Origin: Salminus brasiliensis
Taxonomy: Eukaryota > Chordata > Actinopteri > Characiformes > Bryconidae
DNA length: 64,000 bases
Assembly (NCBI RefSeq): GCF_030463535.1
Contig: NC_132878.1
Span: 21,751,925 to 21,815,924, forward strand
Direction of reading: 5' to 3'
In this document: positions 1 through 10,230 of the stretch, piece by piece
How positions within the stretch are numbered: position 1 is the stretch's first letter
Layout of the letters: every line of letters begins with the position of its first letter
Notes under the pieces: model-generated
The model's database searches: none
Told to the model about the DNA's origin: nothing
The model's input: the letters and a program-made list of their open reading frames with translations, nothing else
Program-made: the position numbers and the translations under genes

Positions 1-784
1 AGTGTTGGTTAGTCTGATTACTTTTGAGCCAGTGAAAAATGAAAGATTATGTAAAAACTTTCCATGAAAAAATTCCATACCTGGAATCAACTCCAGACCT
101 TTAATTTGTCATGGAATAACCAAGAAAAAGGGCCACATCTGGTCATAAAACTGCTCATCACTCAATTGTACAATTACTTTAGAGCTTGTGAAAATAGACG
201 GTCTGTGTAAAAATTTAATATTTTTTTAATAAACGCCTACATTGCTTCATTTCAAATAGAAATGACAAAAATGCGTCACTGTCCAAATACTATTTATGGA
301 TCTGTCTGTGTGTTTGGTATGTTTTTTGACTTTGCACTGGAGCTATAAGGCTAATGTATAGATTAAGCTGCAGAGACATATATCTACCAGATTAGTATTG
401 CTGAACCTCACACATTTGTGGAACTATGTTGAATTGGTAAATTATCTCAAATAGGTTTGCTTATGTACTCTCCTGACACTGTATGATTGTATGATGGCTG
501 CCTATCAAAATGGACAGAAGTACATAGCATAGCTAAAATGGTGACATCTAAATGTTTGTACTAATTCCCTTATAAATCCACTGCAAAATTAAAGAAGCTA
601 ACTTAAGACACCACACATGTCTTGGGCGATTGCAAATTGTGTAAATTTAATTTCAGGACTTTAAAACCCATCTGATCAGACTAATTAGCTTATTAAGTTG
701 AGTTGAAGCGATGTAATAGAGCAGGGGAACATCAACCAGGAAAAGCACTGTGTTATGTGATGTGGCAGGGCACATTTATCATAC
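1..784 (-). other. Intron of the gamma-crystallin gene
   Basis: AT-rich, with no second Greek-key exon and no other coding signal on either strand. It is read as the intron after exon 2, with exon 3 beyond the window. Confidence 0.6.
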
Positions 785-1172
785 CATGGGGATCATCCGG
801 CAAGATCTGATCGAATCGCTCGTTCCCCAATTACACTCGTTGTAGTCGCCCCTCCTGATGAAGTACTGGTTGCCCATGTAGTTGGGGCGGTCGTAAACCA
901 TGAAGCAGCCGCTCTCCACCCTGCAGGAGTGGCAGCGGCTCAGGTAGGAGGACATGTCAGAGCAGTCGCTGCTGCACTCATAGGAACGTCCTTGGAAGTT
1001 CCTGTCCTCGTAGAAGATGATCTGCATGAGGCAAGAAAGTGACAGATAATAGATAGATAATTAAGCTAATGCTAAAAGCTGATGAACAGCACTGTTTGAA
1101 AGGGTGTTTGTTTGGGTTTTTTTGTGTGGGTTGCGTCCACATTTCCTCTGTGGTGCTTACCTTGCCCATCAT
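785..1172 (-). CDS. Gamma-crystallin, M type (5' part; exons 1-2)
   Basis: Structural protein of the eye lens. Exon 1 (1161-1172) encodes only MMGK and ends at a GTAAG donor. Exon 2 (785-1021, 79 codons) follows an ATGCAG acceptor and encodes the first Greek-key domain, with [33 protein letters not shown] and a closing SCRMIPM before a GTATG donor. The tiny first exon and one domain per later exon are the usual gamma-crystallin gene plan. The second domain (exon 3) is not in positions 1-784, so the gene runs off the left edge. Many Cys and Met residues fit the fish gamma-M group. Two adjacent ATG codons could start it (1172 or 1169); other family members usually begin MGK. A TATA box lies about 75 bases upstream. 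I cannot say which gamma-M paralogue this is. Confidence 0.93.
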
Positions 1173-1245
1173 GGTGGTTGGGTTTTTGGTAGGTCAGAAC
1201 AGCTTCCAGCTGGCAAACTCACACTGTGCCAGGATTAACGCTTAC

Positions 1246-1252
1246 TTTTATA
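1246..1252 (-). promoter_or_regulatory. TATA box of the gamma-crystallin gene
   Basis: On the minus strand the bases read GGTATAAAAG, about 75 bases upstream of the start codon. Lens crystallin genes commonly have such a strong TATA box and a short 5' leader. The spacing fits transcription starting about 45 bases before the ATG. Confidence 0.75.
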
Positions 1253-3639
1253 CCTGGCCAAATCCCAATGCATATGTGCCATCTATTGTGAAAAAATCCC
1301 TGACTGGGCAACATGAACAGAGGCCCATGCCCAGCTGCAATGTATTCATTAAATTTCCACATGACTCAGTTGTCCAGAAGACTTTAGAATAGATTGCACT
1401 GCTGAGACAATGAACCAGGGCTTTTATCTAAACGCATTCATTTGGTCAATACATCCCATAGGCAGACTACAATACAGCCCTTTCACCTGGGTTTGTTTTC
1501 AGCATTACATACAGTAGGCCCACTCTAGTCATCACTGTTATTATCTGGGATATAGGGGGGGTGCCTTATCTGCTATCCAATGGCAGCAGATCCAAGAATA
1601 AAGTCTTATTCAAACAAGCATCTTTAGGATGCTGAAGCCTATTTTAAGAAATCTTTAGAAATGTTCCTGAAGACTATGGCGAGCGGGTATCTGTGCTCAC
1701 AAATAATTACAAAAATAAGTACAATGATTAGAGGAATGATTATGATTATGATTAAAGAAACACGCTCCACTAAATACAAAAGAAATTCAGAAATACATGT
1801 TAAAATAAATCTTGTTAATATTCTTATGTTCTCTTAAACTGTTACGCTGATGAAAATGTAACTAATAACTAATAAACTAATAAACTAATAGCTAACTGTA
1901 GCTAATTTAAAGATGTCAGCAGTTGCAATTCTACTAATGTAGGCATACAAACCATTCTCAGCACATTTGTTGTCTAGGCTGCTATGCTAGCAATGCTGGC
2001 AATCTGATTGATGTACATGTGTTCCAGTAATATTTTCAACATATTAAACACTGCACCTGCTGTGTCGTATATGGTGTTGAGGTAAATATGATTCCAAAAT
2101 CAGTACATTAAAAAAAGCTAAAGCAAAGATGCTAGCAGCAACGACTCCACTGCTGTAGGTACACAAAGGATTCAGAGGCTCTTGAAGATCTCTGGCTAAA
2201 GAGAAGGTGACCTCTCCCTGACTGTGCCGGGCTGCCATCCCAAAGAAGAACAAACAGTCTGTCACCAGCTGTCCCCAACGCCATGCCAAGACTAGCTCCC
2301 CTCCCCCAAAGAGTTCCTGTTGCTCATGCCCAGAGGACCAGGGGATGGGCGCATAGTGGAAATGCTCCTATGAACTCATCTACATTCCGGGATTTATGTT
2401 AATAAGGCCGCTTGGAGTGCCTGGGATTTCTCGGAATTACAACTGGTGTCTTGATGATAGAAATGATGAGGCCGTTTAAGGGAACCCACATTCCAAGGAT
2501 GTTTTGTTCTTATGTGCTAAATGACTAAGAAATTATACATTGATATGTATATATTGTGTCAAGGCTCAGGCATGCAAAAATAAAAGTATTAAATAACAAA
2601 AAGCACTCCAGCACATGGCCTTGAGTGGGTTATAATTGCTTTTTAAAAATTAAAGCAAAAGACTGTCAGATAAAATGCCCCCTATAATATTTAGTAAATA
2701 ATTTAACAATATTAAACTTTCATTATTGTCCAATAACTAAACTAACTACATTTCTTGTTGGTCTAAAGGGATGAACTGTTGTATACTTTTTGTATAGCTT
2801 GGATGTACTATTAAAAATCTAAAAACTTTAACATTGTAGCTTTCAGACTTTTATTTGCAATTAAACCTGGATTTGTTTTCATCAGCTTTTCTTTTGCCAG
2901 TAATCCACTGCGGATGAGCCCAAAGCCCAGGGAAATGGGTGGGTATCTGTACGAGGCTAAACCCCCAAGCCAACAAGCTTTTACCATCTCTTCTTTCAAT
3001 TGTCCCCTCCCTCAAAAGCAAACTCTGTCCAACTCAGACTAGAGCTAACTACACACCAGAAGGGGAACTCGAAAGAAATGTGTGAGGAAGCCAAACTCAG
3101 AGAAGCGAGCAGGTATCTGTGCTAGGCTATCTGTTCAGCTAGCTAATGCCATCTGGTAAGACTTGGAAACAATTACAAGTACAGTTCTAAAAACAAAGAT
3201 ATGCTGTGGTATATTATACTGTGCTATGTTATGCTACGTGGCTCCTGTGGACTTTTATGGTGACGTAAACCAGCCAATAAAAGCATAGATCAAATAAATA
3301 AAAAAAATCATATTCTTAGTTCTAAAGGCAAAATAACAGGGTTTAAATGGGCTTTTATAACAGCATCTAGACATTTTTTTACCCTAACCAAAGTTACTTA
3401 CTTTATCTGCATCAAAGAACAACATATAAATCTCGTATAATATCGTATCTCTTTTACTGAAGCCTCATGCCTACTTATCAGAAGCATTTGCACAGACGTC
3501 TTGAGGAAGTATTCAGTTATTTGTTAAAACATTCTGCTTAGGAGAACATTTAATCTGTTCAACACTTAAGTCATTATCATAAATGAATTGATAAGAGCAA
3601 TAAACAGTTCTTTTTAACACTATACCTGAATCCTGCTAC
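1253..3639. other. Intergenic, no gene seen
   Basis: AT-rich DNA with stops in all frames apart from short chance ORFs. There is no splice-supported exon and no recognised repeat. Confidence 0.5.
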
Positions 3640-3885
3640 ATGACAACCATGCCATAAACATGTCGTGACTGATATCATATGCTATCATGATTTGTCATGA
3701 CTAATTATGTCTAGTAATAGAACAGTGTTGTGTCACCACTACTGGTAACAGTCATGATAGATGCTGTCATGTATGAACGCTATGACTTAAAATTTGTCTT
3801 TGAGCAGTCATGAATGGTCATGATATTAAACATTATACTGTGTGTCATGGCAATTATCAGTAATCAGTAACATGACACTTGGTAG
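3640..3885. repeat. Block rich in TCATGA / GTCATGA words
   Basis: CATGA, TCATGAC, GTCATGATA and related near-palindromic words recur about ten times in about 240 bases, on both strands because the word is almost its own reverse complement. This is probably a decayed non-autonomous DNA transposon or a diverged tandem array. No clean terminal repeats were found. Confidence 0.45.
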
Positions 3886-4766
3886 TAATGAGAGCTCAGT
3901 CTACTCTGGATAATAGGTGGGGGTGGTGGAAGGGGAGGGGTGCATATTTTGGTTAATGTTATTTATTGTCGCTGGTGCATGGTGACATGATAAACAAATC
4001 AGAAAGCAAATTTTATTATATTGTATAAGATGTGAACAAAACGTTATAATAACTTTTCGTCTTTTAAATAAAACTAGACAAAGCAAAAGTTCAAATCTGA
4101 CTCTTGGTTTAAATGTACAGCTCCAGCAATAACTTTTCAATGGTACAAAACCATTCTGTCTGTTTTTTTTTAAACCAAAACCCTGTTCCACAATAGAGGA
4201 AAAGTGGTGCATTTGAAACCAGGCTCTTAACTTCCACCTTGCTTCACTTCCCATTTACACCATCATTAGCAGGACACCAGTATCCTCTTATGGACCCTGG
4301 AAAGCAGCGCTCAGTCAGGCCAATCAAAGCTCACAGCTTGATCTCAAAGGCCAAGTGCCACCGAACAAAGACCTCTGATCCGCCAACTACACAGAAAATG
4401 GATCCTCAATAGACGCCAAGAGGTGTTTCATTACTGAAAAGGCACTCTGAATGTCTTTAGCACAGGAACTGCAGAGGACAGGTTCTTTGTGTAAATCGAT
4501 GATGTAAAAAGCAGCAGAAGAGAACTAGGCCTGACTCCTTTATCCCACTTGTAAGGTTCTGTTTCAATTAAGAAAAATCTTAATCAACAATGTAATCAGG
4601 AGTTTGCAGGTGCCGCTACAAAAGCACCTGAACATTTTCATAGGAAGTACATGTTAAGGTATCTTGGGGTCTTTAACACACCCCCCAATCAGCTTCTACT
4701 TCACAAAAGTGAACTATTTCATTTACAGGAGAACATTTTACACTAAAATACATCAATAACACAACC
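3886..4766. other. Intergenic, no gene seen
   Basis: No coding exon supported. A minus-strand open frame at 3901-4254 has no recognisable protein features. Confidence 0.45.
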
Positions 4767-4945
4767 TAAATGAACAGTCATGACATTGTTTTCCGAGAGT
4801 TGCAAAGTTAAAGTACAATTCACATTGCATTTGCTAAACGTTAGCCAACTCTGTATTTGATTGTGTGTGAGTCCTGAAAGTAACACTGGGAACTCTGGGT
4901 AGCGGCCAAGCGGCGATATCGTAGCTTAATTCGGGTGTTTGAACT
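4767..4945. repeat. Direct repeat, left copy (partner at 7163-7330)
   Basis: About 170 bases, from CTAAATGAACAGTCATGAC to the GCGGCCAAGCGGCGA segment and the TTTAATTCAGGTG-like end, recur in the same orientation at 7163-7330 with scattered differences and a small deletion. The two copies bracket the LTR-like fragments between them. Confidence 0.7.
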
Positions 4946-5065
4946 TTTATTATGCCTTCAGGTGCCTTTCTGGCGTGTTAGCACATTCCTTTTTTGGCAA
5001 CTGCCTCTACGAAGTCTGTTGTGTGTAGTAACCTTGCCTAGGCTGCACAGGTGAGCCAAGTGAGT

Positions 5066-5172
5066 CATTGCTTGTGAAATGATTGCACCCTCTTGATTCA
5101 TGTGTCAACTCCAGCTCCATGTTTTCCAAGCAAGATGTCATCTGTTCTTCTTTCACACTGATGCTACAGTGG
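5066..5172 (+). repeat. LTR-like fragment, copy 1 (internally deleted)
   Basis: Begins CATTGCTTGTGAAATGATTG and ends near TTTCACACTGATGCT. It matches copies 2 and 3 but lacks the AATAAAGAGCTCC stretch. Confidence 0.5.
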
Positions 5173-5884
5173 TGTGAGAAGTGAGGTGCTGTTGGCCATG
5201 GATTTCTTCCTGTCAGGTAGAAGAGTGATTGAATATTGGGGCGTGATTATGAAGCTGTTATTTTGAGGTTACAATGCTGCATAATGCTGCTTAAAAAGTC
5301 CAGTGTCCTTCATTTTTCTTTTCTTTTTACTTACAGTGTTTGTTACTTACAGTGTGGCTTCACATACCCAACCAGTCATATATGTTATTTTTGCATTATC
5401 ATATTCCAAGCTCACTTCATCTCTTGAATGGAACAGGCTGTTCTTATTAGTGCACTTTTAAGACAAAGTCCTGTTTGGCTGCCTGGTCCAAAAAGCAGTC
5501 CGGTCTTTTTCTACGCCGACGCTGAATGGTGTCAGCAGTAGGGTGCAGCTTCGAAGCTGGATGAAGATGAAATGATAAGTAATACTGGCTAGTTTCTAAA
5601 TATGTAGTATGTTAGAGTGGCCGTTTGTTGAGTGTGGTTACGTTGGACACTATTATCCCACATACAGTGTGAAACAGAAAGAGAGGATCTACTCACATCT
5701 GGAAATTAAAAAAAAAAAGCGTAGAGGATAAAGGATCATTGGCATTGCAACAGTATTTTGTGTATTAATCACCCAAACCCTGATTATTAAGATTAGTATA
5801 TAACCTGTACCTTTTAGTATTAATGTGTAGTATGCATTTGGGACGCAGCCGAGCACAACAAACTTGAGAGTGTGCAATAGAGAA

Positions 5885-6332
5885 GATGGTCAATAAGAAA
5901 CCTGGGGCAGGGGGATATCGCTATGCCTGCCCATTGCCTGCCCATTGCCGGACGGGTCCCGCCAGCAGAGAGCAAGGCAGCTGGCTGAGAAGGATTGCAA
6001 GCATGGCGAGCCCAGCTGGAAGACAACTGGAGAGGGATTTTGGCGGAGGTGTTGGTGAGCAAGACTTGGCTCTGTGAAAAGACAACATGCCAAGTGCCCC
6101 CAAAGCAAGTGGCGGCGATGTAGGATAAAAGGACACCACACCAGACAGTGCTGCAAACCGGAGAGGCTCAGACTATGGAATGAGTGCAGCGTAGGGATTG
6201 TTTGTGAATCAATTGCACCCTTTTGATTCCTGTATTGACTCATTCTGCCCGGCTTCGAAATAAAGAGCTCCTTGTTTTCCAAGCAAGATGTCATCTGCTT
6301 TTTTGTGTACCCTGCTGCTGATATCTTTCACA
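5885..6332 (+). repeat. LTR-like fragment, copy 2 (longest; possible solo LTR)
   Basis: The 3' part (6197-6331) matches copies 1 and 3. Upstream is a GC-richer stretch with a TATA-like GATAAAAGG near 6123-6131, then AATAAAGAGCTCC near 6260 and an end at CTTTCACA. A TATA-like box, then a polyadenylation signal, then a CA end is the order of U3-R-U5 in an LTR. No gag or pol coding, primer-binding site or target duplication was found, so the LTR call is an inference. The 5' limit is uncertain. Confidence 0.4.
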
Positions 6333-6432
6333 TTATACTGATATTAAAACCATTTAAAACATATTTTTGATTTCTGATTCTGTCCTTCTCAAATCTAATC
6401 ATATCAAATCACATTAATTGTCACACAGATAT

Positions 6433-6762
6433 AAGCTAGCGTTGGCCAGTGTTAGCTTTTAGCCTAATGCAGATCCTCGTTTGCTCCCCCTGTCTTTCGC
6501 TTATCCCATGGCGGCCCCCGTCCACGAGCACTGGTACAGGAAAAGGCGCAGTTCACGTCGCAAACAGTACTCTGAAAACTAGCAGATTCTGAGCATGATG
6601 TGCTGCTCTCCAGTATCAGCAACAAGGTTTTTGGACACCCCTCCTCATGAATATGTTCAGCTACTTTTATTTGCACCCATTGCTGAGAGCTTGTCTAGTC
6701 CCTGTAGAAAACTATTGCCAATAGAAAAGGACTGGAGCAGAGAGATATGAACCTACCATGCA
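6433..6762 (+). repeat. Composite repeat copy A: unidentified block plus Tc1-MITE fragment
   Basis: 6433-6620 matches 9465-9655 (TTTGCTCCCCCTG, CACTGGTACAGGAA, GCAGTTCACGTCGCAA, GATGATGTGCTGCTCTC). 6625-6750 matches the left half of the MITE at 12422-12915 (GGACACCCCT, CACCCATTGCTGA, CTTGTCTAGTCCCTGTAGA). The shared junction shows copies A and B descend from one composite. Confidence 0.6.
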
Positions 6763-6897
6763 TAATTGCTTGTGAATCAATTGCACCCTCTTGACTCATG
6801 TATTGACTCATTCTGCCCAGCTTCAAAATAAAGAGCTCCTTGTTTTCTAAGCAAGATGTCCTCTGCTTTTTTTTTTTGGTCTATGCTGCTGCTATGA
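6763..6897 (+). repeat. LTR-like fragment, copy 3
   Basis: Matches 6197-6331 over about 130 bases, including the AATAAAGAGCTCCTTGTTTT stretch and the AAGCAAGATGTC segment. It is truncated at its left side, where it abuts a Tc1-MITE fragment. Confidence 0.5.
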
Positions 6898-7162
6898 TAT
6901 TGTTCATATTATATTACTATTATAGAAATGTGCTTTTTACATTTTTAAATCGAATTTAAATAGATACATTTAAATAGAATCTGATTCTTTTTTTCTCTCA
7001 AATCAAATCAAACTATGTTAATTATCACATCACGATGACACAGGTGTAGAGGTGAGAGAAAAACTTGCATTGTCTATTATAGTAGTAAAAACACAAATAA
7101 ATACAAAATAAGAAATACAGAATATATACATATTAACTTACACTGTACACACATTATACACA

Positions 7163-7330
7163 CCTAAATGAATAGTCATGACATTGTTTTCCAAGAGTTG
7201 CAAAGTTAAAGCATTGCATTTGCTAAACGTTAGCCAGCTGTGTATATGATTGTGTGTGAGTCCTGAAAGTAACACCGGGAACTCTGGGTAGCGGCCAAGC
7301 GGCGACATTATATTTTAATTCAGGTGCTTA
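7163..7330. repeat. Direct repeat, right copy (partner at 4767-4945)
   Basis: Second copy of the same sequence, same orientation. Shared landmarks are TTGCAAAGTTAAAG, TTGCTAAACGTTAGCCA and GGGTAGCGGCCAAGCGGCGA. Confidence 0.7.
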
Positions 7331-9464
7331 AATATCATAGCTTAATTCACACGCTATACATACACTATCCATTTTATGCACTTGTGAAAATGTACAGGTT
7401 AATAAATCATCTGTAAAATGTATACATTACTATTTACACATAGACACTGGATAAGGTGTGAATTCAAGTGTAGTGTGAGTAGGAAGAAGTCTTTGGTGGG
7501 TGAAGTGTGACTTGAGCAGAGGTCATAGCTCCATAGTTCAGATGCATTAAAATGCATTCACATGTGGTCTAGTGCATGATTTAGGGTTTTTTGGACTGGA
7601 TATCAAAGGGGACAAATAATTAATTTGATTTGATTCTATAGTAAATCCAGCCTGAAATGTGACAGAATTGCTTGCAGTACAATATAATGTGACGCAGCAG
7701 CAGCCACTTCTCTAATGTTAACAAAACGTTGCTGTCGGACTAAAATCATGTATCTCCAGAATGTTTCCTCTTAACATCATCTTTAACTCCTTAACCCCCT
7801 AAGGTGTATTATTCAGTAACTACAGGGACTTCTGCACAAACTGGTGGGGCTATTCTCTGGTAATTAAAGTTTAATATTAATAACACTAAAGGCCCGTCAG
7901 AAGGCCTTAGGCTTTTTAAGGGGTTAACTGGTAGAGAAAGGGTTCAGTATGATATTTGCTAGAATCATCTTTAATAAGATGCTTTCAAATTCAGATCCTC
8001 AAAAAACACTTTTCGAGCCATTCCAGCAACACTAAAAAGGGTTACCGGTCCTCCCCAGAAACCTATTTGGCTGGAATCATTCAGAAAAGGCGTTTGCGAG
8101 GTTCTGGATCCTGGGTTTCACAAAAAGCATTAGATGTTATTTTAAGGATCATATGCATATACAGTTTTGCATTATAGAGAACATTCAACTACACACCATT
8201 TAAGCATTCATATGCTCCTCTAGATTGTGGTATAATATGTGACCTTTGCCTTTGCTAAAGAGCCTTTGAAAACCCCACTTTGTAAGGGAGCAGTAAACAC
8301 TGCTTGTGTTTTTGCATGCTGCTGATTGCACTGCTATCAACAGGTCTGTTCCATGCCCTGATTAAGGGCCTCCGGACACTACTTAAAATACCTACTAAAT
8401 CTATATGCATTATTGATTGAGTCTGGCTACAGATGGTGCCTCTGTAGATGAGCCATGTGATGTTCCTAGAGTCCATACTGACTGTCAGATGTGTCACTTG
8501 ACTACTGGTCTCTGACATTCTACATTTATGTTACGCCAGTTTTTTACTGAATCAGAGAAACTAAGGAGCAACTTCAACTCATAATTGGGAAGAAAGATGT
8601 CTTCCCCTGCTTTGAGCTTTGCCCTCAGACTTCGTCAGACTCTGTATCTCCAGCACAGAGAATTAAAAATTGCTGAAGGCTTTGAACTAACATCTTCTGC
8701 TCTCGGATGGTCTTGCGCAGGCAGAGCTCATGGTTCTCCAGGCAGTGGAGCATGTTTTATTTATCACTTTTGGCAAGTGGCTCATGGTTGGTTGAACTGA
8801 ATAAAGTTAGACGATAGCGCAGCTACTTAACATAAATGATATCTTCCAAAAATGTCAGTGTAGGCTATTTTCTCCAGCGCTTCATGTGGTTCCTTAAACA
8901 CGAGCTGCATTATTTTAGTGTAATTGCATCCATCTCTCCAAGACGCTTTCAACAACCCCAACATACATAATCCCGCAACATACACATTTGCTTATACCTT
9001 CCCGCACAGAAATCGGATTTCAGTCTGACTAACCAGAGATGCATTTCATTACCCAGTGTAAATGCATGTGGCTTAAATCTTTTCAGTATACAATCCAGAT
9101 ACTTGTAACATAAAGTATTGTGGAATTTCTTTTGTATGTTGGTATTAAGCAAAACATGCTCACGCTCTGCTTTTATTGGCTGGATTATGGCACTAAGATG
9201 GGTTCACAGACGCACAATATTATAGCATAGGTTTAACACTGTAAGAAAAACACTGTAATTACATGCTGTTGGCATGCAGAAGAGACTGTAACCGGTTAGC
9301 TTTTAGCCTTGCCTCTACTCACGTCTCCAGGTTTGGCTTTCTTGAGTCTCACCGGTAAAAAATAACATGGTACTTTTCCATCTCAGGTGTGTTAAGCTCC
9401 AATGTGTTAGTTACCTGAGGCAGTCCAGTTTGTTTAAGGGAGGAGACATTGAAGAGAAGATATG
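7331..9464. other. Intergenic, no gene seen
   Basis: AT-rich. Short ORFs at 7956-8177, 8255-8518 and 8585-8800 lack any recognisable protein feature. I see no defined repeat. Confidence 0.45.
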
Positions 9465-10230
9465 AAAAAAGCTAGCATCAGCCAGTGGTAGATTTTAGCC
9501 TAGTGCGCATCCCTGTTTGCTCCCCCTGCATTTCGCTTTGTCACATACAGACTTTGAGCTCCGCTCTACAAGCACTGGTACAGGAATAGGTGCAGTTCAC
9601 GTCGCAACCAGTATTCTACAACTATCGGACTCTGAAGATGATGTGCTGCTCTCTAGTATCTATTCACTGTGGACTCCCCTCCTAGTCAATACATTCAGCA
9701 ACTTTAGGTTGCACCCATTGCTGACACAGATGTGCAAGGGCACATGCAACTTGTCTAGTCCCTGTAGAAAAGTATTGCAAATAGGACTAGAGCAGATAGA
9801 GATGATCCTATTAGCACCATGCCTAATGTCAGGAGTTGGCTAGATGAGTGGGGCAGTGGTGGCCCAGAGGTTGTAGCTCCAGGCTATTGATGACAGGGTT
9901 GTGGGTTTGATCCCTGGGCTCGGCAAGCTGCCACTGTTGGACCCTTGAGCAAGGCCCTTTACCCATTCTCAGTTCCCTAGGCACTGGAGTTGGCTGCCCA
10001 CCAGTGTGTGTGTGCTCACTGTCCCTAGCTTGTGTGTGTGTGTACATTTACCTTTGCCTTTTTAGGCCCCCCAGCACTAAGCTGTGGAACTGTGTTCTCT
10101 GGAATGCTTCATCCAACCTGCTCACTAGCGCTCTTGTTGCTGAATGCTATCAAATCTTGACAGCAATGCTCCAAAATGTAGTAGAAAGTCTTGCACACAT
10201 ATATAACGAGTCGAAACTTTTGCGAAACAG
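9465..10230 (+). repeat. Composite repeat copy B, interrupted by a SINE
   Basis: 9465-9655 is the same unidentified block as in copy A. 9660-9848 and about 10065-10200 match the left and right parts of the Tc1-derived MITE at 12422-12915: the right part resumes at GCCCCCCAGCAC..AAGCTGTGGA. The SINE at 9851-10060 sits between the two parts. Confidence 0.6.
9851..10060 (+). mobile_element. tRNA-derived SINE, plus strand, diverged
   Basis: Starts GGGCAGTGGTGGCCCAGAGG, with a B-box-like GGTTTGATCCC and the body words CTCGGCAAG, GAGCAAGGCCCTTTAC and GAGTTGGCTGCCCACC. It is the same family as the better copy at 32006-32280, shorter and more mutated, with the A box degraded and the 3' tail shortened. 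Confidence 0.7.

Noticed and set aside
1069-1392. 107-codon plus-strand frame beside the crystallin exons
   Set aside because: It runs antisense through crystallin exon 1 and its promoter and has no protein-like features.
5890-6294. Long minus-strand frame of 134 codons
   Set aside because: It lies wholly in the LTR-like repeat; neighbouring frames are open too because of base composition.
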